A stretch of 47,628 nucleotides of DNA from Pseudomonas sp. GM21. GTDB lineage: Bacteria; Pseudomonadota; Gammaproteobacteria; Pseudomonadales; Pseudomonadaceae. Shown piece by piece: positions 38,289-46,139 of this stretch (positions within the stretch are counted from its first letter, which is position 1; each line of letters starts with the position of its first letter). A program made the position numbers and the translations under genes. Under the pieces are notes generated by a model. The model was not told where the DNA came from. It saw only the letters and a program-made list of their open reading frames with translations, and searched no databases. The stretch is taken from assembly GCF_000282215.1 (NCBI RefSeq), contig NZ_AKJS01000076.1:1-47628 (forward strand). The letters run 5' to 3'.

Positions 38289-38444
38289 GTGAGAACCCGG
38301 TAGCCCCTGTTAATCCAACATCAGTACCACCATAATTGCCGCCGGCTTATCCGCTGCCAGCAATGTCTATGGCGGCTGTGTGCGGGCGGACTTCGGTCCG
38401 GCCGGATTTGGGGTCACCGGTTTCTCACTCCGCACATAGCTGCC
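38289..38444 (+). promoter_or_regulatory. Structured leader RNA candidate upstream of the DUF6124 gene
   Basis: Seen directly: GTGAGAACCCGGT (38289-38301) pairs with ACCGGTTTCTCAC (38416-38428) at 12 of 13 positions. GGCGGCTGTGTGCGG (38371-38385) pairs with CCGCACATAGCTGCC (38430-38444) at all 15, two of them G-U. CGGAC-TTCG-GTCCG (38387-38400) is a UUCG tetraloop hairpin. GCCGCC (38338-38343) can also pair with GGCGGC (38371-38376). The two long helices cross, so they form a pseudoknot or are alternative states. The element ends about 56 bases before ATG 38501. No transcription start was identified. It could instead be a separate small RNA. Confidence 0.6.
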
Positions 38445-38500
38445 ACCCCTTCATCGTGTGAGAACGATTAAGTGGTGGCCTCAATTGAGTAGACCCCAAG

Positions 38501-38872
38501 ATGAATAAGAAGATTGTTCCAGACCCACCCATCGACACCACCACCCCCGATCCCGAAACATCTCGCGACGAAGACCTGCTCAGAGACCGCGACGCCATCA
38601 AGCGCGCCCTCGACTACTACCTCGATCCTGCGCCCCAATACACCGAAAAACCCCGCCGCCCCAGCACCATGTTCATGATTGCCCCGAACAACGACACCGA
38701 AAGCCTGTTGGTCAATGCCTGTGAATCCTTGGCATCAGCCAGTGTCCTGACCAGCGATTTCGCCGCCGAGTTGATCGGCCCGCAACGGCATAAAGCGATA
38801 GCGATTCAGCAGGTCATCATGCTGGCGGAACTGGCCGTGAACCGCGCGGTGGATAACGTCGTCCCCACCTAG
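38501..38872 (+). CDS. DUF6124 family protein
   Basis: This is a 123-residue cytoplasmic protein of unknown function from a family common in Pseudomonas, usually in several copies per genome. A Pro/Asp/Thr-rich N-terminus is followed by RDAIKRALDYYLDP, the family core MFMIAPNNDTESLLVNACESLASASVLTSDFA in two blocks, and a helical end AIAIQQVIMLAELAVNRAVDN. There is no signal peptide or membrane helix. No strong Shine-Dalgarno precedes ATG 38501, which fits the idea that the structured leader upstream controls translation. Confidence 0.8.
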   Translation: MNKKIVPDPPIDTTTPDPETSRDEDLLRDRDAIKRALDYYLDPAPQYTEKPRRPSTMFMIAPNNDTESLLVNACESLASASVLTSDFAAELIGPQRHKAIAIQQVIMLAELAVNRAVDNVVPT

Positions 38873-38879
38873 AAACACC

Positions 38880-38903
38880 TGAGCCCGCTCCCACAGGGGC
38901 TCA
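38880..38903 (+). terminator. Hairpin after the DUF6124 gene
   Basis: TGAGCCC (38880-38886) pairs with GGGCTCA (38897-38903) eight bases after the stop. There is no T-run, and the loop resembles REP sequence (gctcccacag). Weak terminator or degenerate REP remnant. Confidence 0.35.
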
Positions 38904-38947
38904 ACATTCCCTACACTGCAAGTATCACGACTCACAGGATCAGCCTC

Positions 38948-39247
38948 ATGTTGAAATCAGTTTTCCTGTCGTTGGTGGTGTTCGGCTCCAGCGTCGCATG
39001 GGCCGATACCACCGTCGATGTCTCGAAGATCTACGGCAAGATCCAATTCGTCGACAGCTTCCCTGACTACAAGGTGCAGGTGGTGGACTCCTTTCCCGAT
39101 CTGAAGGTGCAGCAGGTCGACTCTTTCCCGGACTCGCCGGGCAAGTGGAAAACTGTCGATAGTTTCCCTGATTACAAAATCCAGATCGTCGATTCCTTCC
39201 CCGATTTCAAGATCCAGTACGTCGACTCCTTTCCCGGCGTCAACTGA
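38948..39247 (+). CDS. Small exported repeat protein, probable 7(1) septoil-knot domain
   Basis: This 99-residue protein has a signal peptide (MLKSVFLSLVVFGSSVAWA, 1-19) and six copies of VDSFPD spaced about 11 residues: three, then a spacer SPGKWKT, then three more, each followed by YKVQ, LKVQ or similar. This 3 + linker + 3 pattern of short hydrophobic strands ending in VDS is what I recall for the 7(1) septoil-knot family (Pfam Septknot), small proteins whose chain forms a seven-crossing knot. Function is unknown. AGGA lies eight bases before the ATG. The repeats are also visible in the DNA. Confidence 0.6.
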   Translation: MLKSVFLSLVVFGSSVAWADTTVDVSKIYGKIQFVDSFPDYKVQVVDSFPDLKVQQVDSFPDSPGKWKTVDSFPDYKIQIVDSFPDFKIQYVDSFPGVN

Positions 39248-39263
39248 GCCCCTCTGCGTCACC

Positions 39264-39282
39264 GCTGCCGCCACGCGGCAGC
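39264..39282 (+). terminator. Hairpin after the repeat protein gene
   Basis: GCTGCCGC (39264-39271), loop CAC, GCGGCAGC (39275-39282): a perfect 8-bp stem 16 bases after the stop, with no T-tract. Confidence 0.45.
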
Positions 39283-39390
39283 ACCACAATGACGCACACC
39301 CTCGCACCACTGCCCCAAGCTCGTCCCTTCATGGTGCGTCGCAAAATCGCACAACCGCTCTAACCCGTCATTTTCGCGACTTTTGCCAAT

Positions 39391-39406
39391 CGGCACAGCC
39401 CTTGCA
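39391..39406 (+). promoter_or_regulatory. Sigma-54 promoter of the urt-ure genes
   Basis: GGCAC (39392-39396) and TTGC (39402-39405) have the GG-N10-GC spacing of a -24/-12 sigma-54 promoter (C GGCACA GCCC TTGCA). Transcription would start near 39417, about 54 bases before urtA. Possible NtrC half-sites lie upstream: GCACCA at 39281 and 39304, TGGTGC at 39332. A nitrogen-controlled promoter is expected for urea genes. Confidence 0.75.
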
Positions 39407-39470
39407 AAACACCCTTCAGTAGTCCGCATCTGCCAACCAAGAAAACTCATCAGTTCATGGAGATCGCACA

Positions 39471-40736
39471 ATGAAGCGTCGTAGCTTGATCAAGGCTTTT
39501 ACACTCTCGGCAAGCATTGCCGCGATGGGCATGACCTGGACGATCCAGGCCGCCGAAACCATCAAGGTCGGTATTCTGCATTCGTTGTCCGGCACCATGG
39601 CGATCTCCGAAACATCGCTCAAAGACATGGCGTTGATGACCATCGATGAGATCAACGCCAAGGGCGGCGTGAACGGCAAGATGCTGGAGCCGGTGGTGGT
39701 GGACCCGGCGTCGAACTGGCCGCTGTTCGCCGAGAAGGGCCGTCAGCTACTGACGCAGGACAAGGTCGCGGTGGTGTTCGGTTGCTGGACTTCGGTTTCG
39801 CGCAAATCGGTGTTGCCGGTGTTCGAAGAACTCAACGGCTTGCTGTTCTACCCGGTGCAATACGAAGGCGAAGAGATGTCGCCCAACGTGTTCTACACCG
39901 GCGCCGCGCCGAACCAGCAAGCGATCCCCGCCGTTGAATACCTGATGAGCGAAGAAGGCGGCAGCGCCAAGCGCTACTTCCTGCTCGGCACCGACTACGT
40001 TTACCCGCGCACCACCAACAAAATCCTGCGTTCGTTCCTGCACTCCAAAGGGGTGGCGGACAAGGACATCGAAGAGGTCTACACCCCGTTCGGCCACGCC
40101 GATTACCAGACCATCGTCGCCAACATCAAAAAATTCTCGGCCGGTGGCAAGACAGCGGTTATCTCAACGGTCAACGGCGACTCCAACGTGCCGTTCTATA
40201 AAGAGCTGGCCAACCAGGGCCTGAAGGCCACCGACGTTCCGGTCGTGGCGTTCTCGGTGGGCGAAGAAGAACTGCGCGGTATCGACACCAAACCGCTGGT
40301 GGGCAACCTCGCGGCGTGGAACTACTTTGAATCGGTGGAGAACCCGGCGAACAAGAAATTCGTCGCGGACTGGAAAGCCTACGCCAAGAAACACAACCTG
40401 CCGGGCGCCGACAAAGCGGTGACCAACGACCCGATGGAAGCCACCTACGTCGGCATTCACATGTGGGCGCAAGCGGCTGAAAAAGCCAAGTCCACCGACG
40501 TCGACAAAGTCCGCGAAGCCCTCGCCGGCCAGACCTTTGCCGCGCCATCCGGTTACACGCTGACCATGGACAAGACCAACCACCACCTGCACAAGCCGGT
40601 GATGATCGGCGAAATCCAGGCCGACGGTCAGTTCAACGTGGTATGGCAGACCGAAGGACCGATCCGCGCCCAGCCGTGGAGCCCGTTCATTCAGGGCAAC
40701 GACAAGAAGCCGGAATATGCGGTGAAGAGCAACTAA
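39471..40736 (+). CDS. urtA: Urea ABC transporter substrate-binding protein
   Basis: UrtA (421 residues) binds urea in the periplasm and delivers it to UrtBC. The N-terminus has paired arginines (RRSLIKAF) before a hydrophobic stretch ending near QAAE, consistent with Tat export. The periplasmic-binding fold begins IKVGILHSLSGTMAISE; CWTSVSRKSVLPVFEE, YEGEEMSPNVFYTGAAPNQQ and LGTDYVYPRTTN are family-specific. TGGAGA precedes the ATG. It is the first gene after the sigma-54 promoter. Confidence 0.95.
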   Translation: MKRRSLIKAFTLSASIAAMGMTWTIQAAETIKVGILHSLSGTMAISETSLKDMALMTIDEINAKGGVNGKMLEPVVVDPASNWPLFAEKGRQLLTQDKVAVVFGCWTSVSRKSVLPVFEELNGLLFYPVQYEGEEMSPNVFYTGAAPNQQAIPAVEYLMSEEGGSAKRYFLLGTDYVYPRTTNKILRSFLHSKGVADKDIEEVYTPFGHADYQTIVANIKKFSAGGKTAVISTVNGDSNVPFYKELANQGLKATDVPVVAFSVGEEELRGIDTKPLVGNLAAWNYFESVENPANKKFVADWKAYAKKHNLPGADKAVTNDPMEATYVGIHMWAQAAEKAKSTDVDKVREALAGQTFAAPSGYTLTMDKTNHHLHKPVMIGEIQADGQFNVVWQTEGPIRAQPWSPFIQGNDKKPEYAVKSN

Positions 40737-40746
40737 GCCACTGGAT

Positions 40747-40776
40747 GTCGGGCCTGACGCAGTTGGCCGGCCCGAC
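40747..40776 (+). terminator. Hairpin between urtA and urtB
   Basis: GTCGGGCC (40747-40754) pairs with GGCCCGAC (40769-40776) just after urtA. No T-run follows. It may protect the abundant urtA message or attenuate transcription into urtB. Confidence 0.45.
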
Positions 40777-40785
40777 ACAATCCCC

Positions 40786-40875
40786 TGTGGAAGCGAGCCT
40801 GCTCGCGAAGAGGGAGTGTCAGTCAACATTGATGTCGTCTGGCACACCGCTTTCGCGAGCAGGCTCGCTCCCACA
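40786..40875. repeat. BIME between urtA and urtB
   Basis: The arm at 40786-40809 (TGTGGAAGCGAGCCTGCTCG start) and the arm at 40852-40875 are complementary with one mismatch over 24 bases. Same family as 38041-38130. It sits inside the urt operon. Confidence 0.87.
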
Positions 40876-40899
40876 ATGTCCGTGTCAAGGCGACTACCT

Positions 40900-42402
40900 A
40901 TGCCCTCCGCCCTTTATCGTCTGATTCTCGCCATTGCGCTGTTGCTGCCAATGGCTACATTTGCCAGCGACACCGAAGACTTCGTCGCCGCAAACCCTGT
41001 GCAGCAAGCCAAACTGCTGGAGTCCTGGGCCGCGCAGCCTGACCCGGCCCGCATCGAACTGATCAACGGCCTGCAACAAGGCGAATTGACCGTCGATGGC
41101 CAACCGAAAACCCTGCGCCTGAACAATCGCCTGCGGGGTCTGATCGACACCGCGCTGGCCAGTCACCAACTGCTCGCCGCCGACGCCAAAATCCGTCTGA
41201 GCGCTGCGCAGCAATTACAGAAAAGCGCCAAACCCGCGCAGTTGAAATTCCTCGACCAGCAACTCGCCAGCGAAGAGGACGAAAGCGTGCATGCCGCGCT
41301 CAGCCTAGCCCTGGCCAATCTGCAACTGGTCGACACCGCCCCGGCCGTGCGCCTCGCCGCAGTGCGACTGCTCGGTGAAACCGGCGACCCGCTCGCCCGC
41401 ACCCGTCTCGAAAGCCTGCTGGAACCGGGCGTCGAAGCCGACGCCATGGTGGTCACCGCCGCCGAAACCAGCCTCGCCCAAGTCAAACGCAAACTGCTGA
41501 TCGGCGAGTTGCTCGGTCAGGCGTTCAGCGGCATGTCCCTCGGTTCGATCCTGCTGCTCGCCGCACTGGGGTTGGCGATCACCTTTGGCCTGCTCGGCGT
41601 GATCAACATGGCCCACGGCGAGATGCTGATGCTGGGCGCCTACTCCACCTATGTGGTGCAGCTGATGTTCCAGCGCTACGCCCCGAACGCCATCGAGTTC
41701 TACCCGTTGATTGCGTTGCCGGTGGCGTTTTTCGTCACCGCCGCCATCGGCATGGCGCTGGAGCGCACGGTGATTCGTCACCTCTACGGCCGCCCGCTGG
41801 AAACCCTGCTCGCCACCTGGGGCATCAGTTTGATGCTGATTCAGCTGGTTCGCCTGGTCTTCGGTGCGCAGAACGTTGAAGTGGCCAACCCCGAGTGGTT
41901 GTCGGGTGGGATTCAAGTGCTGCCCAACCTCGTGCTGCCGTACAACCGCATCGTGATCATCGCCTTTGCGCTGTTTGTGGTGGTGCTGACCTGGCTGCTG
42001 CTGAACAAGACCCGCCTGGGTTTGAACGTGCGCGCCGTCACCCAGAACCGCAACATGGCCGCATGCTGCGGTGTGCCGACCGGGCGTGTGGACATGCTCG
42101 CCTTCGGCCTCGGCTCGGGCATCGCCGGCCTGGGTGGCGTGGCGCTGAGCCAGATCGGCAACGTCGGCCCGGACCTCGGCCAGAGCTACATCATCGACTC
42201 GTTCCTGGTGGTGGTGCTCGGTGGTGTCGGCCAGTTGGCCGGTAGCGTGTTCGCCGCGTTCGGCCTCGGTATTGCCAACAAGATTCTTGAACCGCAGATC
42301 GGCGCCGTACTCGGCAAGATCCTGATCCTCGCGCTGATCATTCTGTTCATCCAGAAACGTCCGCAAGGCCTCTTCGCACTGAAAGGACGGGTGATCGACT
42401 GA
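40900..42402 (+). CDS. urtB: Urea ABC transporter permease UrtB
   Basis: UrtB is a 500-residue inner-membrane permease of the branched-chain amino acid (LivH) type. ATG 40900 (MPSALYRLILAIALLLPMATFA) starts with a signal-like helix and has AAGG ten bases upstream; longer frames would translate the BIME. Residues about 25-205 form an extra helical, HEAT-like periplasmic region (LSAAQQLQKSAKPAQLKFL, AAVRLLGETGDPLARTRLE), usual in UrtB. The permease part follows, with LGLAITFGLLGVINMAHGEM and the loop IAGLGGVALSQIGNVGPDLG. Its stop shares one base with the urtC start. Confidence 0.94.
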   Translation: MPSALYRLILAIALLLPMATFASDTEDFVAANPVQQAKLLESWAAQPDPARIELINGLQQGELTVDGQPKTLRLNNRLRGLIDTALASHQLLAADAKIRLSAAQQLQKSAKPAQLKFLDQQLASEEDESVHAALSLALANLQLVDTAPAVRLAAVRLLGETGDPLARTRLESLLEPGVEADAMVVTAAETSLAQVKRKLLIGELLGQAFSGMSLGSILLLAALGLAITFGLLGVINMAHGEMLMLGAYSTYVVQLMFQRYAPNAIEFYPLIALPVAFFVTAAIGMALERTVIRHLYGRPLETLLATWGISLMLIQLVRLVFGAQNVEVANPEWLSGGIQVLPNLVLPYNRIVIIAFALFVVVLTWLLLNKTRLGLNVRAVTQNRNMAACCGVPTGRVDMLAFGLGSGIAGLGGVALSQIGNVGPDLGQSYIIDSFLVVVLGGVGQLAGSVFAAFGLGIANKILEPQIGAVLGKILILALIILFIQKRPQGLFALKGRVID

Positions 42403-43481
42403 TGAACCAGCCCCTGATGCTCACGGCCACGCAAAAGGCCGGCCCTAAAGTCACGATTGCTGTCGGTGTGGTGATCCTCGTTCTGCTGCTGGCGTTGCCG
42501 CTGCTGTCGCTGTTATCGCCGGACAGCACGCTGCACGTCTCGGCGTACACCCTGACATTGGTGGGCAAGATTCTTTGCTACGCCATCGTCGCCCTGGCGC
42601 TGGATCTGGTCTGGGGATACGCCGGTTTACTGTCACTCGGCCACGGCCTGTTCTTCGCCCTCGGCGGTTACGCCATGGGCATGTACCTGATGCGCCAGGC
42701 CTCGGGCGATGGCTTGCCGGCGTTCATGACCTTTCTGTCGTGGACCGAATTGCCGTGGTACTGGACCGGCACCAGTAGCTTCCTCTGGGCCATGTGCCTG
42801 GTGGTCCTGGCGCCGGGATTGCTGGCGCTGGTGTTCGGCTTCTTCGCCTTCCGTTCACGGATTAAAGGCGTGTATTTCTCGATCATGACCCAGGCCCTGA
42901 CCTTCGCCGGGATGCTGCTGTTCTTCCGTAACGAAACCGGGTTTGGCGGCAATAACGGCTTCACCAATTTCCGCACCATTCTCGGTTTCGGCATCACGGA
43001 ACCGGGCACCCGCGCCGTGTTGTTTTTCGCCACGGTGGTGTTGCTGGTGACGAGCCTGTTCATCGGCTGGCGCCTGGCGCAGAGCAAGTTCGGCCGGGTG
43101 CTGACGGCCCTACGCGATGCGGAAAACCGCCTGATGTTCTGCGGCTACGACCCGCGCGGCTTCAAGCTGTTTGTCTGGGTGTTGAGCGCGGTGCTATGCG
43201 GCCTGGCCGGTGCGTTGTACGTACCGCAGGTCGGGATTATCAACCCGAGCGAAATGTCGCCGACCAACTCCATTGAAGCGGCGGTCTGGGTGGCTCTTGG
43301 TGGTCGCGGCACGCTGATCGGCCCACTGTTGGGCGCCGGCGTAGTCAACGGCATGAAGAGCTGGTTCACCGTGGCGTTCCCCGAATATTGGCTGTTCTTC
43401 CTCGGTGCGCTGTTCATTGTCGTGACCCTGTACCTGCCTAAAGGCGTGATCGGTTTGCTGAAAAAAAGGGGTGAGCAATGA
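42402..43481 (+). CDS. urtC: Urea ABC transporter permease UrtC
   Basis: UrtC (359 residues) is the LivM-type second permease. It shows about nine hydrophobic helices, LDLVWGYAGLLSLGHGLFFALGG in two conserved blocks, FFAFRSRIKGVYFSIMTQAL and the cytoplasmic EAA-like loop DAENRLMFCGYDPRGFKL. VGIINPSEMSPTNSIEAAV and GGRGTLIGPLLGAG end the conserved part. It overlaps urtD by four bases. Confidence 0.95.
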   Translation: MNQPLMLTATQKAGPKVTIAVGVVILVLLLALPLLSLLSPDSTLHVSAYTLTLVGKILCYAIVALALDLVWGYAGLLSLGHGLFFALGGYAMGMYLMRQASGDGLPAFMTFLSWTELPWYWTGTSSFLWAMCLVVLAPGLLALVFGFFAFRSRIKGVYFSIMTQALTFAGMLLFFRNETGFGGNNGFTNFRTILGFGITEPGTRAVLFFATVVLLVTSLFIGWRLAQSKFGRVLTALRDAENRLMFCGYDPRGFKLFVWVLSAVLCGLAGALYVPQVGIINPSEMSPTNSIEAAVWVALGGRGTLIGPLLGAGVVNGMKSWFTVAFPEYWLFFLGALFIVVTLYLPKGVIGLLKKRGEQ

Positions 43482-44347
43482 AAGTCACTGCGACGGCTGA
43501 ATTCATGCTCGAACCGGCCTTTTTCCCCGTGGAGCCGAACAAGGACGCCGGCACCAGCCGCGACGCCATCAGCCACGGCCAACGCGTCAGCCCAGGCCTC
43601 GATACCCGCCACGGCACGATCCTGACTCTGGAAGACATCAGCGTCAGCTTCGACGGCTTCCGGGCGCTGAACAATCTGAACCTGTACATCGGCGTTGGCG
43701 AACTGCGCTGCATCATCGGCCCCAACGGCGCGGGAAAGACCACGCTGATGGACGTGATCACCGGCAAGACCCGCCCCAGTCACGGCAAGGCCTGGTTCGG
43801 TGAAACCCTCGACCTGACGCAGATGAGCGAAGTGCAGATTGCCCAGGCCGGGATCGGTCGCAAGTTCCAGAAGCCGACAGTGTTCGAAGCCTTGAGTGTG
43901 TTTGAGAATCTCGAACTGGCGCAGAAAACCGACAAGTCGGTGTGGGCCAGCCTGCGCGCGCGTTTGAGTGGTGAGCAGAAAGATCGCATTACTGAAGTGC
44001 TGGAAACCATTCGCTTGACTACTTCGGTCAATCGCCCGGCAGGCCTGCTGTCTCACGGCCAGAAGCAGTTTCTGGAGATCGGTATGCTGCTGATGCAAGA
44101 CCCGCAATTGCTGCTGCTCGACGAGCCAGTAGCGGGCATGACCGACGCCGAAACCGAATTCACCGCCGAGCTGTTCAAAAGTCTGGCCGGCAAGCATTCA
44201 TTGATGGTGGTGGAACACGACATGGGGTTTGTGGGGTCGATTGCCGACCATGTCACCGTGCTGCACCAGGGCAGCGTACTGGCCGAAGGGTCGCTGGAAC
44301 AAGTGCAGGACAACGAGCGGGTCATCGAGGTGTACCTCGGTCGCTGA
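43478..44347 (+). CDS. urtD: Urea ABC transporter ATP-binding protein UrtD
   Basis: UrtD (289 residues) is one of two ATPases driving urea import. Walker A GPNGAGKTT is at 81-89, the signature is LSHGQKQFLEIG and Walker B is LLLLDEPVAGM, followed by the switch His in VVEHDMGFV. An N-terminal extension of about 45 residues precedes the ATPase core. Its ATG overlaps the urtC stop. Confidence 0.95.
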   Translation: MKVTATAEFMLEPAFFPVEPNKDAGTSRDAISHGQRVSPGLDTRHGTILTLEDISVSFDGFRALNNLNLYIGVGELRCIIGPNGAGKTTLMDVITGKTRPSHGKAWFGETLDLTQMSEVQIAQAGIGRKFQKPTVFEALSVFENLELAQKTDKSVWASLRARLSGEQKDRITEVLETIRLTTSVNRPAGLLSHGQKQFLEIGMLLMQDPQLLLLDEPVAGMTDAETEFTAELFKSLAGKHSLMVVEHDMGFVGSIADHVTVLHQGSVLAEGSLEQVQDNERVIEVYLGR

Positions 44348-44359
44348 TTCGGTGGGATT

Positions 44360-44390
44360 GATCGTTCCCACGCAGAGCGTGGGAACGATC
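44360..44390. repeat. Perfect 14-bp inverted repeat between urtD and urtE
   Basis: GATCGTTCCCACGC (44360-44373), loop AGA, GCGTGGGAACGATC (44377-44390). This is a small dispersed palindrome of a type common in Pseudomonas genomes. It lies 18 bases before the urtE start and just before its GAGGAGAG. Confidence 0.85.
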
Positions 44391-44408
44391 ATTGAGGAGA
44401 GTTTGAGA

Positions 44409-45107
44409 ATGCTGCAAGTCGACAAGCTGCATCAGTACTACGGCGGTAGCCACATCCTGCGCGGCCTGACGTTCGAGGTAAAAGTCGGTGAAGTCACCTG
44501 CCTGCTCGGGCGCAACGGTGTGGGCAAGACCACGCTGCTCAAATGCCTGATGGGTTTGCTACCGGCCAAAGAAGGCGCGGTGAACTGGGAAGGCAAACCG
44601 ATCACCGCGTTCAAGCCGCATCAGCGCGTGCATGCCGGGATCGCTTACGTGCCGCAGGGTCGGGAAATCTTCGGCCGGTTGACCGTGGAAGAAAACCTGC
44701 TGATGGGCCTGTCACGCTTCCCAGGCTCCGAAGCCAAGGAAGTCCCGGCGTTCATCTACGAGCTGTTCCCGGTGCTGCTGCAAATGAAGCAGCGGCGAGG
44801 CGGTGACTTGTCGGGTGGCCAACAGCAGCAATTGGCGATTGGTCGTGCGCTGGCCAGCCGTCCTCGCCTGCTGATCCTCGACGAACCCACTGAGGGCATC
44901 CAGCCGTCGGTGATCAAGGAAATCGGCGCCGTGATCAAGAAGCTCGCAGCCCGTGGCGACATGGCGATTTTGCTGGTGGAGCAGTTCTACGATTTCGCTG
45001 CCGAACTCGCCGATCAATACCTGGTGATGTCCCGGGGCGAGATCGTGCAGCAGGGTCGCGGTGAAAACATGGAAGCCGAAGGTGTGCGTGGATTGGTAAC
45101 GATCTAA
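44409..45107 (+). CDS. urtE: Urea ABC transporter ATP-binding protein UrtE
   Basis: UrtE (232 residues) is the second ATPase (LivF type). Walker A GRNGVGKTT is at 34-42, then the Q-loop region AGIAYVPQGREIFGRLTVEENL, signature LSGGQQQQLAIG, Walker B LLILDEPTEGIQPS and the His-less switch LLVEQFYDFA with Gln, as usual for LivF-type subunits. A strong GAGGAGAG precedes ATG 44409; the hairpin at 44360-44390 separates it from urtD. Confidence 0.95.
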   Translation: MLQVDKLHQYYGGSHILRGLTFEVKVGEVTCLLGRNGVGKTTLLKCLMGLLPAKEGAVNWEGKPITAFKPHQRVHAGIAYVPQGREIFGRLTVEENLLMGLSRFPGSEAKEVPAFIYELFPVLLQMKQRRGGDLSGGQQQQLAIGRALASRPRLLILDEPTEGIQPSVIKEIGAVIKKLAARGDMAILLVEQFYDFAAELADQYLVMSRGEIVQQGRGENMEAEGVRGLVTI

Positions 45108-45137
45108 TCTGTAGCGTCACGACGAAAACTGGAAACC

Positions 45138-45977
45138 ATGAATTTACCTGTCCCAACTGCCCTGTTTACCCCCAGCTGGCACGCCGAGCTGGAGCTGGGC
45201 TACGCCCGTTTCGGCGACAGCACACGCCCGATCCAGCGCCGCCACAAAGGCCCGCTGCGGGTGCAAAAGCACCTGTATGCCGAAGGCCCCGAGGTGTGCC
45301 AGCACATCATCGTTCACCCGCCGGGCGGTATCGCTGGCGGGGATCGGCTGGACATTTCGGCCAGCGTCGGCACCAACGCCTGGGCGCAAATCACCAGCCC
45401 CGGCGCGGCCAAGTGGTATCGCGCGGCGGGCCCGGCCTTTCAGAAACTGGATCTGAACGTGGCTGCTGGCGCGACACTGGAATGGTTGCCGCAAGAGACG
45501 ATTATCTTCAGCGATGCCCAAGCCGAACTGAGCACCTCGATTGAGCTGGAAGGCGATGCGCGGTTGTTCTATTGGGACGTTGTGGCGCTGGGCCGGCCGG
45601 CCTGTGGCGAGCGCTTTGATCTTGGACATTTTCAGGCGCATCTGGATATCCGCCGCGACGGCCAGTTGCTATGGCACGAACGCCAGCGCATTGTCGGGAA
45701 TGACGGCTTGCTGGATTCGCCGATTGGTCTGGACGGGCAACCGGTGTTTGCGACGTTGCTGGTGACCGGCGAGATTGATAGCCCGTTGCTGGAAACCTGT
45801 CGCTCGCTGCCCAATGACGTGCGCGGGGATTTGACCCAATTGCCGGGGCTGTTGGTGGCTCGGTGCCTGGCCAGTGAAGCGTTGTTGGCGCGCGGCTGGT
45901 TGATTGAATTGTGGCGACTGCTCAGGCCTACGTTGCTTGGCCGGGAAGCGGTCCCACCGAGAATATGGAACACCTGA
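45138..45977 (+). CDS. ureD: Urease accessory protein UreD
   Basis: UreD (279 residues) acts with UreF and UreG to insert nickel into apo-urease. Family blocks are [43 protein letters not shown] and [14 protein letters not shown]. It follows urtE by 30 bases. A large BIME separates it from ureA. Confidence 0.94.
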   Translation: MNLPVPTALFTPSWHAELELGYARFGDSTRPIQRRHKGPLRVQKHLYAEGPEVCQHIIVHPPGGIAGGDRLDISASVGTNAWAQITSPGAAKWYRAAGPAFQKLDLNVAAGATLEWLPQETIIFSDAQAELSTSIELEGDARLFYWDVVALGRPACGERFDLGHFQAHLDIRRDGQLLWHERQRIVGNDGLLDSPIGLDGQPVFATLLVTGEIDSPLLETCRSLPNDVRGDLTQLPGLLVARCLASEALLARGWLIELWRLLRPTLLGREAVPPRIWNT

Positions 45978-45988
45978 ACACCTATCTC

Positions 45989-46089
45989 TGTAGGAGCTGT
46001 CGAGTGAAACGAGGCTGCGATCTTGTATCGATGCAGCTGAAGATCAGGATCAAAAGATCGCAGCCTCGTTTCACTCGACAGCTCCTACA
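45989..46089. repeat. BIME with perfect 36-bp arms between ureD and ureA
   Basis: The left arm (45989-46024, starting TGTAGGAGCTGTCGAGTG) is an exact reverse complement of the right arm (46054-46089) over 36 bases, with a 29-base centre. It would form a very stable hairpin in the urease transcript. The same arm occurs alone at 36572-36608. Confidence 0.92.
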
Positions 46090-46139
46090 AGAGGATGCAA
46101 GACATTAGATTTTCATTCTGCCAACAATGGATTCCAACG

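Noticed and set aside
38948..39247. Regular 33-base DNA repeats suggesting a CRISPR array
   Set aside because: The repeats are in-frame protein repeats within one signal-peptide-bearing gene, with no unique spacers and no cas genes.
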